From Elusimicrobia bacterium CG03_land_8_20_14_0_80_50_18 (lineage in GTDB: Bacteria; CG03): DNA of 6,564 nucleotides. How positions within the stretch are numbered: the stretch's first letter is position 1; each line of letters begins with the position of its first letter. Shown piece after piece: positions 1-5,804 of the stretch. Below the pieces are notes generated by a model. It saw nothing but the letters and a program-made list of their open reading frames with translations. It was not told the DNA's origin and did no database searches. The translations under genes and the position numbers were made by a program. The stretch lies in contig PEUP01000047.1 of the NCBI GenBank assembly GCA_002780705.1, positions 1-6,564 on the forward strand. The letters are read 5' to 3'.

Positions 1-25
1 CTGAGCGGAAGCGAGGAAAGGCGAG

Positions 26-68
26 CGCCGCGAGGGGCGGCCAGCGAGAATCCGCCGTCAGGCGGATT
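26..68. repeat. GC-rich tandem palindromes at left edge
   Basis: Two small inverted repeats sit side by side. One is GCCGC/GCGGC at 27-31 and 37-41 with a five-base loop. The other is a perfect eight-base pair, AATCCGCC (49-56) and GGCGGATT (61-68), with a four-base loop GTCA. Neither is followed by a run of T, so they do not look like standard intrinsic terminators for a gene to the left. They resemble the short dispersed extragenic palindromes of some uncultured bacterial genomes. One frame is open across positions 1-162, but its composition (rich in Arg, Ala, Gly, Ser, Glu) and the strong promoter inside it argue against a gene. Confidence 0.45.
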
Positions 69-97
69 ACTTGCAGGCGAATCCTCCCGCCTCCGTA

Positions 98-126
98 TTG
101 AAAAGATGAGAATTAAAAGCTATAAT
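98..126 (+). promoter_or_regulatory. Consensus sigma70-type promoter for the ferredoxin gene
   Basis: A TTGAAA box (98-103, five of six matches to TTGACA) is followed by exactly 17 bases and a perfect TATAAT (121-126). The predicted transcription start is near 133, which gives a leader of about 26 bases containing a strong Shine-Dalgarno site. This is the best promoter in the window. It implies steady housekeeping expression of the downstream gene. No operator-like repeat is visible around it. Confidence 0.8.
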
Positions 127-146
127 GAGGGAAATTTAAGGTTAAC

Positions 147-152
147 GGGAGG
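147..152 (+). promoter_or_regulatory. Ribosome-binding site of ferredoxin gene
   Basis: GGGAGG lies six bases before the ATG at 159. It is a strong Shine-Dalgarno match at good spacing and fixes the start of the ferredoxin. Confidence 0.8.
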
Positions 153-158
153 AATAAA

Positions 159-341
159 ATGAGGGTGACTATTGACGCTGATCTTTGCACGGGCTGCGGC
201 CTTTGTGAACAGACGGTTCCGGAAGTTTTTGAGGTGATTGACGGCGTGGCCGTGGTGAAAGGCGCTGTGACGGCGGACAAGGAAGAGGATGTGAAAGACG
301 CCGCCGAAAACTGTCCTGTAGACGCGATAGATGTAGAGTAA
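159..341 (+). CDS. Small [4Fe-4S] ferredoxin (single cluster)
   Basis: This 60-residue protein is a soluble cytoplasmic electron carrier. The sequence shows CTGCGLC with Cys10, Cys13 and Cys16, and a distant Cys52 followed by Pro (NCPVDAI). That is the four-ligand pattern of monocluster bacterial ferredoxins of the Fer4_13/Fer4_15 kind. The second CxxCxxC of dicluster ferredoxins is absent; its place is taken by an acidic stretch (about residues 40-50). Length and overall acidity fit the family. The start is set by GGGAGG six bases upstream. The gene has its own consensus promoter and its own terminator, so it is probably transcribed alone. No partner oxidoreductase is nearby, so its redox partner cannot be named. 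The identity of the fold is nearly certain, the pathway is unknown. Confidence 0.93.
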   Translation: MRVTIDADLCTGCGLCEQTVPEVFEVIDGVAVVKGAVTADKEEDVKDAAENCPVDAIDVE

Positions 342-357
342 AGGCATTCCAATTTGC

Positions 358-392
358 AACGGCCCCGGTTTCAGCCGGGGCTGTTTGTTTTT
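358..392 (+). terminator. Intrinsic terminator after ferredoxin gene
   Basis: GCCCCGG (362-368) pairs perfectly with CCGGGGC (375-381) around a six-base loop. The stem can extend outward through 358-361 and 382-385 with one G-T pair. The T-rich run TTTGTTTTT (384-392) follows at once. This is a textbook Rho-independent terminator and ends the ferredoxin transcript 17 bases after its stop codon. Confidence 0.85.
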
Positions 393-426
393 AGAGCTGT
401 TTTAGAAAAGGAGACACGGGCTAGTT

Positions 427-1011
427 ATGGAGCAGAAGAAGATAATAGGCACCGATTTTGACGGGATAATAACCGACACGGATCCTGTGTTCAGGGAATA
501 TATCAAAAGAGTGACGGGAAAGCAGTTTTACAGAGAACAGATTACAAAGTATTTTTATGAGGAATGCCTGCCGATCACAAAAGATGATGTGGATAAAGCG
601 TATCAGCTGATGCTGGAAGAAAATGTCTGGAGCCGCATGGAGCTTGTCAAGGGCGCTAAAGAAACGCTGCTGGCTCTGGCGGAAGACTTTGATATAGTGA
701 TAATCACCGCCCGTCCGGCGGACGCGAGATCTCAGTCGGAAGAATTTTTACAAAAGCACGGTATACCTTTTAAAGAGATACATTTTATCAGGGAAGGCAA
801 TAATAAAATAAATCTGATCAAAGAATTCCCTTTTAAGATTGAAGCTTTTATAGAGGACAGACTTGATTTCGCGCGGGGGATAGCTCTTTCGGGTATTAAA
901 ACATATATGCTGGACTATCCGTGGAACCGCTGTTCGGGTGAGACGGACAATCTTTACAGAGTGAACTCGTGGAAGGAGATAAAAGAGTCACTGTCTGGGA
1001 CTTTTTCTTAA
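427..1011 (+). CDS. HAD-superfamily phosphatase, YqfW/NT5C nucleotidase-like
   Basis: This 194-residue soluble protein is probably a magnesium-dependent phosphatase acting on a small phosphorylated substrate, perhaps a nucleotide. HAD motif I is DFDGIITD, with the nucleophile Asp10 and acid/base Asp12. Motif II is IITAR with Thr94. A likely motif III lysine is Lys127 (GNNKINL). Motif IV is IEDRLDFA with Asp144. The inserted helical region at about residues 20-75 would form the C1 cap. The ITAR and EDR signatures and the length resemble the 5'(3')-deoxyribonucleotidase (NT5C) and YqfW-type proteins. Motif I has Ile where DxDGT usually has Thr. AAGGAG at 408-413 is 13 bases from the ATG, rather far, but no alternative in-frame start is nearer. 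I see no clear promoter between the ferredoxin terminator and this gene. Its end meets the opposite-strand transporter gene. The substrate is inferred from resemblance only. Confidence 0.8.
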   Translation: MEQKKIIGTDFDGIITDTDPVFREYIKRVTGKQFYREQITKYFYEECLPITKDDVDKAYQLMLEENVWSRMELVKGAKETLLALAEDFDIVIITARPADARSQSEEFLQKHGIPFKEIHFIREGNNKINLIKEFPFKIEAFIEDRLDFARGIALSGIKTYMLDYPWNRCSGETDNLYRVNSWKEIKESLSGTFS

Positions 1012-2129
1012 TTTTCTTTCACAGTTATCAGAAATCCGAGCGCCAGTGTGCCCACTGCGGCGCCCAGCGCGAATGTGTAGATGTTATTCATGTTCCAGAG
1101 GAATCCCTGAGCTATTCCTCCGCCTAAAAGAGCGATGGCCTGTGTCACCTGAAGTTTTCCCATGTTGCTTCCCCGTTTTGCGGCGGGGCTCAGTTCATTG
1201 ATCCAGGTTTTCATGCTCACTTTTGAAAAGGCCGCCGTAATACCCAGAAGCAGCATTGATGCTGTCAGATATTGACCGGGGATAAAGATGAATAACGCGC
1301 ATAATGTAATGAACAGCGCGTTGGCGAGGAGCAGGCCTTTTCGGCAGCCGGCCAGCGCCGCGAACTTTCCGGCCGGCACGGCGGCTGTAGCGTAAGCCAG
1401 GTTATAGAGGATATAGGCGAAAATTCCCGAAGCTGTGGCACTCCCTGCGGTCTTGTATATCTGGATAAAACTTATAAAAAACAGATAGTTGATGTTTGCC
1501 AGCGAGAAAAGTCCCGTGTATATAAAGAGGGAACTGATTCTGGCGGACCCCGACGGCGTTTCACAGCCTGTTCCGGCCTTGAGTTTTTCTCTGAGCATTA
1601 AAATCGGCGGCAGCTCGATAAAAGATATGGCTGCGCCGGCCATGATTATGGTTCTTATGCCGCAGCCTGTCTGCCAGAGTGTGTATGCCGCGAGAGTGCC
1701 GATGAGCGCTCCTGCGCTGTCCATGGCCTTTTGTATGCCGAAGGCCTTGCCCGCGTATTCCCGCGGGACGGTATCGCATATCAGAGAGTCTCTCGGCGAT
1801 ATGCGCATGCCTTTGCCCATGCGCTCTCCGCTTCTTGAGGCGGCGACAGCCGCGCTTGTGGGTGAAACAGCGATCAGTAATTTGGAAAGGCAGGATAGTA
1901 GATATCCCGCGAGGATGAGAGGTTTTCTCTTTCCTGTTTTATCCGAGAGAGAGCCGCTGAAATAATGTGTGATGCCCTCGAAAACCTGAGGGAGGTTCCC
2001 CACCATTCCTATGGCGAGCCCCCCGGCCCCCATGGCGGAGAGAAGCGCAGGCAACACGGCCTTTATCATTTCGCTGGAAATGTCGTTGAGAAAACTAACG
2101 GTTCCGAGAAGATATATGTTTGACCACAT
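1008..2129 (-). CDS. MFS transporter (probable drug/metabolite efflux permease)
   Basis: This 373-residue integral inner-membrane protein has about 11-12 hydrophobic segments, slightly fewer residues than the usual ~390-400. MFS motif A between segments 2 and 3 is clear: GSLSDKTGKRKP at residues 59-70. A second family signature follows at about 102-144 (ERMGKGMRISPRD, then FGIQKAMDSAGALIG), with a repeat-half counterpart near 318-345 (KRGSNMGKLQVTQ). The start LLGTVSFLNDISSEM at residues 7-21 matches the normal beginning of this MFS group, so the N terminus is intact. The gene begins inside the end of murF (35-base overlap) and lacks a good Shine-Dalgarno site, which points to translational coupling. 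The substrate cannot be read from the sequence. Efflux of small molecules is the default guess; a cell-wall related cargo is possible from context only. Confidence 0.88.
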   Translation of the reverse strand: MWSNIYLLGTVSFLNDISSEMIKAVLPALLSAMGAGGLAIGMVGNLPQVFEGITHYFSGSLSDKTGKRKPLILAGYLLSCLSKLLIAVSPTSAAVAASRSGERMGKGMRISPRDSLICDTVPREYAGKAFGIQKAMDSAGALIGTLAAYTLWQTGCGIRTIIMAGAAISFIELPPILMLREKLKAGTGCETPSGSARISSLFIYTGLFSLANINYLFFISFIQIYKTAGSATASGIFAYILYNLAYATAAVPAGKFAALAGCRKGLLLANALFITLCALFIFIPGQYLTASMLLLGITAAFSKVSMKTWINELSPAAKRGSNMGKLQVTQAIALLGGGIAQGFLWNMNNIYTFALGAAVGTLALGFLITVKEN

Positions 2130-3459
2130 GATCGAATATCTCGTCTATCTTCATTGCGCGTGAAGCTTTGAAGGCTATTATGTCAGCTTTTTCAGATGCC
2201 GCCGAGGCCATCAGTTTTTTTCTGTCACTGTGGATAGCGTATTTTACAGCAGGATTTATTTTTTTAAGCCCTTTGATGAAAGCGCCGCCGAATTGACCCG
2301 TGTAATGTACGGATTCCACGCCCGCTTTTGCGAAAGCGGCTCCGGTGTCGGTGTGCAGGCGACGGGCGTCTTTTCCCAGTTCCAGCATATCCGCGAAGAC
2401 TATGGCTTTGCTGCCTTTTTCATTTTTGAGAACCTCCGCCAGCGCCCCGGCCGAGCCGGGGTTGGCGTTGAAAGTGTCGTTGACAAGGATCCGGCCTTTG
2501 ATTTTTTTAACATTCATTCTTCCCTGCGCGGCGTTAAATGTTTCAACTCTTTTTATAATCGTTTTCCACGGGACCGCAAGAAGTCTTGCCGCGGCGGCTG
2601 CGGCGGCTATGTTGAGCGCGTTGAATTCTCCCGGAAGTGATGTTTTAAAGCGTTTTCCGCAGAGGATGAATTCGCTGCCGCCTCCCAAATCTGTTTTGAT
2701 TACGCGGGCGCGGTAATCGCTATTTTTTTTCAGCGAATATGTTATGAGATTTCCTCTGAAAATCTTTTTGAATTTCGCGGCGAAGGGATCGTCGTTGTTC
2801 AGTATAAGCGTTCCATCAGGGCTGAGGTATTCGGCAAGCTCGGCTTTTTCCCTGAACACATTTTCTCTTGTCTTCAGGTCGCTCAGATGGCTGTCGCTTA
2901 TGTTTGTGATAATGCCGCAGTCCGGCCGGGCTATTTCGCACAGGCGTCGTATTCCGCCTATGACATTTGTTTCCATCTCGGCTATCATGATGTCAGTCAT
3001 GCGCGGCGTATTCAGCACGGTGAGAGGCAGTCCCAGAAAATTGTTGAAACTTTTTTCCGCGGCGTTTGTCCGGAACCGTTGTTTTAGTATGTGAGCGAGC
3101 ATGTCTTTTACGCTCGTTTTTCCGTTGGAACCGCTCACGGCTATGACGCGCGGATTTATTTTTGACCTCCAGAGCGCGGCTGTTTTCCCGAGAGCGTCAA
3201 GGCTGTTTTTGACGAGGATGATATTTTTGGCGCTCTTTGTTCGCATGTTTTTTTCCACCATAGCCGACGAGCATTGCGAGAGCGCTTTAACGACGAAATG
3301 ATGGCCGTCATGCCTCGATCCTTTAAGGGCAACGAAGAGATTGCTTTTGCCGAGCCGCCGTGAATCTATGGAAACGCCTGTTATTTTGACACTGTCCCGT
3401 CCGCTTATCAGTTCGCCTCCGGTCGCCGTTATGATTTCTTTAATGCTGAGAGATATCAT
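2095..3459 (-). CDS. murF: UDP-N-acetylmuramoyl-tripeptide--D-alanyl-D-alanine ligase MurF
   Basis: This cytoplasmic Mur ligase adds D-Ala-D-Ala to UDP-MurNAc-tripeptide with ATP, completing the pentapeptide precursor of peptidoglycan. The 454 residues match the family length (E. coli 452). In order: an N-terminal UDP-binding domain (about 1-100, with VSIDSRRL and FVALKGSRHDGH); the ATP P-loop SGSNGKTS (109-116); SFNNFLGLPLTVLN (137-150), the MurF version of the NNxxGxPLTLL signature; ITNISDSHL (184-192); Lys205 in REKAEL, the expected carbamylated lysine; LILNNDDP (218-225); GEFNALNIAAA (277-287); and DTFNANP (328-334), near the usual DxYNANP. The C-terminal ligase domain ends in KASRAMKID. 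The ATG fits the family start, but there is no Shine-Dalgarno site before it; a TATAAT lies six bases upstream instead. The usual mur/fts cluster partners are absent. Confidence 0.96.
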   Translation of the reverse strand: MISLSIKEIITATGGELISGRDSVKITGVSIDSRRLGKSNLFVALKGSRHDGHHFVVKALSQCSSAMVEKNMRTKSAKNIILVKNSLDALGKTAALWRSKINPRVIAVSGSNGKTSVKDMLAHILKQRFRTNAAEKSFNNFLGLPLTVLNTPRMTDIMIAEMETNVIGGIRRLCEIARPDCGIITNISDSHLSDLKTRENVFREKAELAEYLSPDGTLILNNDDPFAAKFKKIFRGNLITYSLKKNSDYRARVIKTDLGGGSEFILCGKRFKTSLPGEFNALNIAAAAAAARLLAVPWKTIIKRVETFNAAQGRMNVKKIKGRILVNDTFNANPGSAGALAEVLKNEKGSKAIVFADMLELGKDARRLHTDTGAAFAKAGVESVHYTGQFGGAFIKGLKKINPAVKYAIHSDRKKLMASAASEKADIIAFKASRAMKIDEIFDHVVKHISSRNR

Positions 3460-3464
3460 TCCGG

Positions 3465-3470
3465 ATTATA
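3465..3470 (-). promoter_or_regulatory. Possible -10 box for a leaderless murF transcript
   Basis: On the minus strand a perfect TATAAT occupies 3470-3465, with five bases between it and the ATG of murF (A at 3459). Transcription would be expected to start within a base or two of that A, giving a leaderless or nearly leaderless message. This would fit the lack of a Shine-Dalgarno site. Against it, the region 16-18 bases upstream lies inside the hairpin and offers no recognisable -35 (for example TTTCCT at 18 bases). Confidence 0.4.
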
Positions 3471-3471
3471 G

Positions 3472-3524
3472 AAAAAAAAGGGGGACGGAGGAAAGTCTGA
3501 CTTTCCTCCGTCCCCCTTTTTTTT
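3472..3524. terminator. Long perfect hairpin between queA and murF, probable bidirectional terminator
   Basis: Arms 3480-3497 (beginning GGGGGACGGAGG) and 3499-3516 are perfectly complementary over 18 bases with only T3498 between them. Flanking A8 (3472-3479) and T8 (3517-3524) extend the complement to 26 base pairs per arm. Read on either strand, a GC-rich stem is followed by eight T, so it can stop transcription both ways. On the minus strand it lies 10 bases after the queA stop codon and 12 bases before the murF start, so it should separate the two genes. The arm length and symmetry exceed an ordinary terminator and may mean that it is a member of a mobile palindromic repeat family. Confidence 0.85.
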
Positions 3525-3534
3525 GGCGGTGCGT

Positions 3535-4563
3535 TCATAAGATGAGCATCGCGTCGCCGAAGGAGAAAAAGCGCAGTCTGCGTTTTACGGCTTCCGCGTA
3601 ACATTCCATGATGTTTTTCCTGCCGGCGAAGGCGCTGACAAGGACTATGAGGCTGGATAGGGGTGTGTGAAAATTGGTGATGAGAGCTTTCACAATTTTA
3701 AATTTATAAGGCGGCCGGATGTACATGCTCGTGAGGCCGGATCCGTGGAGGGCCGTCATGACGCCGTTTTTTTTGCGGGCGTTGCTCTCAAGAGTTCTTG
3801 CCACCGTCGTGCCGCAGGCGAAGACGCGGCGTTTTTCGGCGATGGCGCGGTTGACGCCGCGGGCTGTTTGTTCGGGGATGGTGAAAAATTCCTCGTCCAT
3901 GCGATGCTCCTCTATCGTATTTCCCCGAAGCGGCGTGAAAGTGCCGAAACCCGTGTGGAGAGTGATGAAGAGTATTTCTACGCCTTTTTTTTGCAGAGCG
4001 GACAGGATTTTCTTTGTGAAATGCAGTCCCGCCGTCGGCGCCGCGACGGCGCCCTCGTTTTTGGCGAAAACCGTCTGGTAGCGGCTGGGATCCTGTTTGG
4101 CTTCATGGATGTAGGGCGGAAAGGGTATTTTCCCGTGTGAAGCGAGGATATCTTTGACTTCGCCGCTGAATCTTACGATTGCCCGTCCTTCAGTTTTTTC
4201 AGCGATTTCGCATTGCAGGGGATCTTTTATGATGAGTGTTTCGCCGATCTTCACTTTTTTCAGCGGCTTTATAAGACATTCCCACAGATTTTGCTCATGT
4301 TCTCCGCACTGCCGCAAAACAAATATTTCCACTTTGCCGCCGCTCTTTCTATTCGCGCGGAGTCTCGCGGGAATGACTTTCGTGTCATTCAGCACCAGCA
4401 CATCGCCTTTTTTGAAGTATTTGCCGATAGCGCTGAACTTTTCAAAACGGCGTTTGCCGCTTTTTCTGTCAAAAACCAGAAGCGCGGAAGCCTCTCTCGT
4501 TTTTGCCGGTTTCTGGGCGATGAGCTCTTCAGGGAGCGCGAAATTAAAAAGAGATGATCTCAA
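3535..4563 (-). CDS. queA: S-adenosylmethionine:tRNA ribosyltransferase-isomerase QueA
   Basis: QueA transfers and isomerises the ribosyl group of SAM onto 7-aminomethyl-7-deazaguanine in tRNA (position 34), making epoxyqueuosine. It acts in the cytoplasm. With the start chosen here the protein has 342 residues, normal for the family. Signatures in order: LPEELIAQ (10-17), NDTKVIPARL (59-68), GGKVEIF (75-81), GKIPFPPYI (144-152), RYQTVFAK and then GAVAAPTAGLHFT (161-183), LHTGFGTFTPL (202-212), EHRMDEEFF (219-227), FACGTTVARTLES (248-260), ITNFHTPLSSLIVLVSAFAG (295-314) and the terminal FSFGDAMLI. The frame is open upstream to a TTG at 4641, but that adds 26 hydrophobic residues foreign to QueA. 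The TTG at 4563 has GGGGGA seven bases before it and aligns exactly with the usual N terminus. No other queuosine gene is in the window. Confidence 0.95.
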   Translation of the reverse strand: MRSSLFNFALPEELIAQKPAKTREASALLVFDRKSGKRRFEKFSAIGKYFKKGDVLVLNDTKVIPARLRANRKSGGKVEIFVLRQCGEHEQNLWECLIKPLKKVKIGETLIIKDPLQCEIAEKTEGRAIVRFSGEVKDILASHGKIPFPPYIHEAKQDPSRYQTVFAKNEGAVAAPTAGLHFTKKILSALQKKGVEILFITLHTGFGTFTPLRGNTIEEHRMDEEFFTIPEQTARGVNRAIAEKRRVFACGTTVARTLESNARKKNGVMTALHGSGLTSMYIRPPYKFKIVKALITNFHTPLSSLIVLVSAFAGRKNIMECYAEAVKRRLRFFSFGDAMLIL

Positions 4564-4570
4564 ATCCGGT

Positions 4571-4576
4571 TCCCCC
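4571..4576 (-). promoter_or_regulatory. Ribosome-binding site that decides the queA TTG start
   Basis: On the minus strand GGGGGA (4576-4571) is seven bases before the TTG at 4563. No comparable site stands before the upstream in-frame TTG at 4641. Together with the family alignment this supports the shorter QueA. Confidence 0.65.
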
Positions 4577-4613
4577 GCGAACAATTTAAAGGTAAAAGCA
4601 TGGGATAAAATAC

Positions 4614-4641
4614 AAAATAAGAAGGCCCCCGCGCAAATCAA
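4614..4641 (-). promoter_or_regulatory. Weak candidate promoter for queA
   Basis: On the minus strand TTGATT (4641-4636, four of six) and TATTTT (4619-4614, four of six) are 16 bases apart. Transcription would start near 4607, leaving a leader of about 45 bases. Both boxes are imperfect and the region is AT-rich, so chance matches are likely. Confidence 0.3.
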
Positions 4642-4670
4642 GACAGGAATAAGTCACGAAATGTTGCATC

Positions 4671-4714
4671 CCTGCCTGCCGGTAGGCAAGCGCCTATGGC
4701 GGGGTCAAGCCCCG
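4671..4714. repeat. Compound palindromic repeat in the queA/methyltransferase intergenic region
   Basis: Three inverted repeats follow one another. TGCCTGCCGGTAGGCA (4673-4688) is palindromic except for one G/T pair. CGCC-TAT-GGCG occupies 4691-4701. CGGGG/CCCCG (4700-4704 and 4710-4714) surrounds TCAAG. No T run follows on either strand, so it is not an obvious terminator. Tightly packed GC palindromes of this sort are typical of dispersed extragenic repeat families. The GGCGGGG part resembles the palindrome at 5778-5795. Confidence 0.55.
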
Positions 4715-4720
4715 GCACCA

Positions 4721-4750
4721 TTGTTGTTGTGTAAAGGGGGCATTTATACT
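4721..4750 (+). promoter_or_regulatory. Candidate promoter for the methyltransferase operon
   Basis: TATACT (4745-4750) matches five of six consensus bases. TTGTTG (4721-4726) stands 18 bases upstream with only three matches. The predicted start is about 4757, seven bases before the GTG at 4764 and 22 before the in-frame ATG at 4779. The promoter lies directly downstream of the palindromic repeat. Confidence 0.4.
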
Positions 4751-4763
4751 AAAATGTACAGAT

Positions 4764-5804
4764 GTGGATGCTCTGATTATGTATTATGATAACAAAATAA
4801 ATTCGCTTAAGCAGATTTTCGGCACAGACGAAATATGCCTGAGAAAAGACACGCTTGTGGTGCGCTCTAAGGCATACCCTGTTATTGACGATGTTGTGAT
4901 ACTGTCCGAACCCGGTAAATACACAGAGAAAGTCAAAAAGCATCTCGGCGTGAAATCCGCCTCCGGAAGTAATGCGGGCTTTTCTAAAGAAGTGCAGGAC
5001 ACTTTCGGCAAGGAATGGGCTAAATACAGCGAAATATTGCCGTCTCACAAAGAAGAATTCGCGCAATATTTTGATATCGTTGACATTGAGTCTCTCAGGG
5101 GCCGGCGTGTGTGCGATCTGGGGTGCGGGATAGGCAGGTTCAGTTATTTTCTAAAAGATGTCTGCCGTGAGATTATGCTTGTCGATTTTTCGGATGCCGT
5201 ATTTGAGGCCAGAAAAAATATGTCAGAGGCGGAACACTGTCTTTTTTTCATGGGCGATATCAGCGACCTGCCCTTCAGCGCTCATTACGCGGATTTTCTT
5301 TTTTGCCTGGGGGTGCTGCATCATCTGCCGGGCAACGCGCTCGATGAGGTGCGGAAACTCAAAAGCTCTTCTCCGAGAATTCTGGTTTATCTCTACTACG
5401 CCCTGGACAACAAGGTTTTTTATTTCAAGTGGATACTCGCGGGGGTGACTTTGTTAAGGAGAGGCCTGTCAAAAAGCCGCAGCGGTTTTCTCAGAGACCT
5501 GATTCCGCCGCTGGCGGCGCGCTTTGTTTATTTTCCGCTTGTCCTGCTGGGCAAACTATTTGAGCGTTTTCAGATGTCAGGCCTGGTGCCGCTTTACGAT
5601 TCTTACAGGGGTAAAGGCATTAAAAGAATAGAGCAGGATGTGTATGACAGATTTTTTACGCCCATAGAACAGCGTTTTGAAAGAAAAGATATCATGTGTC
5701 TTGAAGACACATTTGACAGCGTAATAGTGTCGGACGATGTGCCCTACTGGCATTTTCTGTGCCAGTCGGCAGTAGTGCCCGCCATGGCAGGGGGGACAGC
5801 ATAA
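4764..5804 (+). CDS. Class I SAM-dependent methyltransferase, surface-glycan type
   Basis: This 346-residue soluble protein has a Methyltransf_11-like core. Motif I is VCDLGCGIGRFS (116-127), the SAM-binding glycine loop. LVDFS (139-143) follows strand 2, GDISDLPF (164-171) holds the adenine-contact Asp, and GVLHHLP (183-189) is the motif IV/V region. Residues 21-50, ending YPVIDDVVILSE, look like the end of a Trm112-type domain with its zinc cysteines missing (only Cys25). FGKEWAKY (81-88) and FFTPIEQRFERKDI (297-310) occur in methyltransferases of polysaccharide gene clusters. A hydrophobic stretch lies at about 247-265. The acceptor is unknown. The GTG start has no Shine-Dalgarno site; ATG at 4779 (residue 6) is an alternative. 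The last residues, VVPAMAGGTA, are encoded by a palindromic repeat. The stop overlaps the next start by one base. Confidence 0.85.
   Translation: MDALIMYYDNKINSLKQIFGTDEICLRKDTLVVRSKAYPVIDDVVILSEPGKYTEKVKKHLGVKSASGSNAGFSKEVQDTFGKEWAKYSEILPSHKEEFAQYFDIVDIESLRGRRVCDLGCGIGRFSYFLKDVCREIMLVDFSDAVFEARKNMSEAEHCLFFMGDISDLPFSAHYADFLFCLGVLHHLPGNALDEVRKLKSSSPRILVYLYYALDNKVFYFKWILAGVTLLRRGLSKSRSGFLRDLIPPLAARFVYFPLVLLGKLFERFQMSGLVPLYDSYRGKGIKRIEQDVYDRFFTPIEQRFERKDIMCLEDTFDSVIVSDDVPYWHFLCQSAVVPAMAGGTA
5778..5796 (+). repeat. Palindrome forming the methyltransferase C terminus and the next RBS
   Basis: The palindrome GCCATGGC (5781-5788) extends to CCCGCCATGGCAGG with one mismatch. Read on the plus strand it encodes PAMAG; the complement also reads PAMAG in one frame, as expected for a palindrome. 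Its right side, AGGGGGGA (5789-5796), is seven bases before the ATG at 5804 and is a strong Shine-Dalgarno site. The element therefore supplies coding sequence and a translation signal at once. Confidence 0.5.

Noticed and set aside
1..162. Open frame on the plus strand from the left edge ending in TGA at 160-162, overlapping the ferredoxin ATG
   Set aside because: Its composition is that of translated GC-rich repeats, no family motif is visible, and a consensus promoter and leader for the ferredoxin lie inside it.
1489..1965. 158-codon open frame on the plus strand
   Set aside because: It is the mirror of the MFS transporter coding sequence; the transporter motifs are on the minus strand.
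4564..4641. Possible signal peptide of a secreted form of QueA
   Set aside because: The hydrophobic stretch is upstream of the supported TTG start and is not found in this cytoplasmic enzyme family; it is best read as untranslated leader or intergenic DNA.
4673..4714. Possible CRISPR or direct-repeat array
   Set aside because: The units are different inverted repeats placed side by side, with no regularly spaced identical direct repeats or spacers.
4564..4763. preQ1 riboswitch before queA
   Set aside because: I looked for the small preQ1-I pseudoknot pattern (a short GC stem, C-containing loop and A-rich tail overlapping the ribosome-binding site) in the queA leader and did not find a convincing match.
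4154..4789. 211-codon open frame on the plus strand
   Set aside because: It is antisense to queA, runs through intergenic palindromes and the methyltransferase start, and shows no protein family signature.
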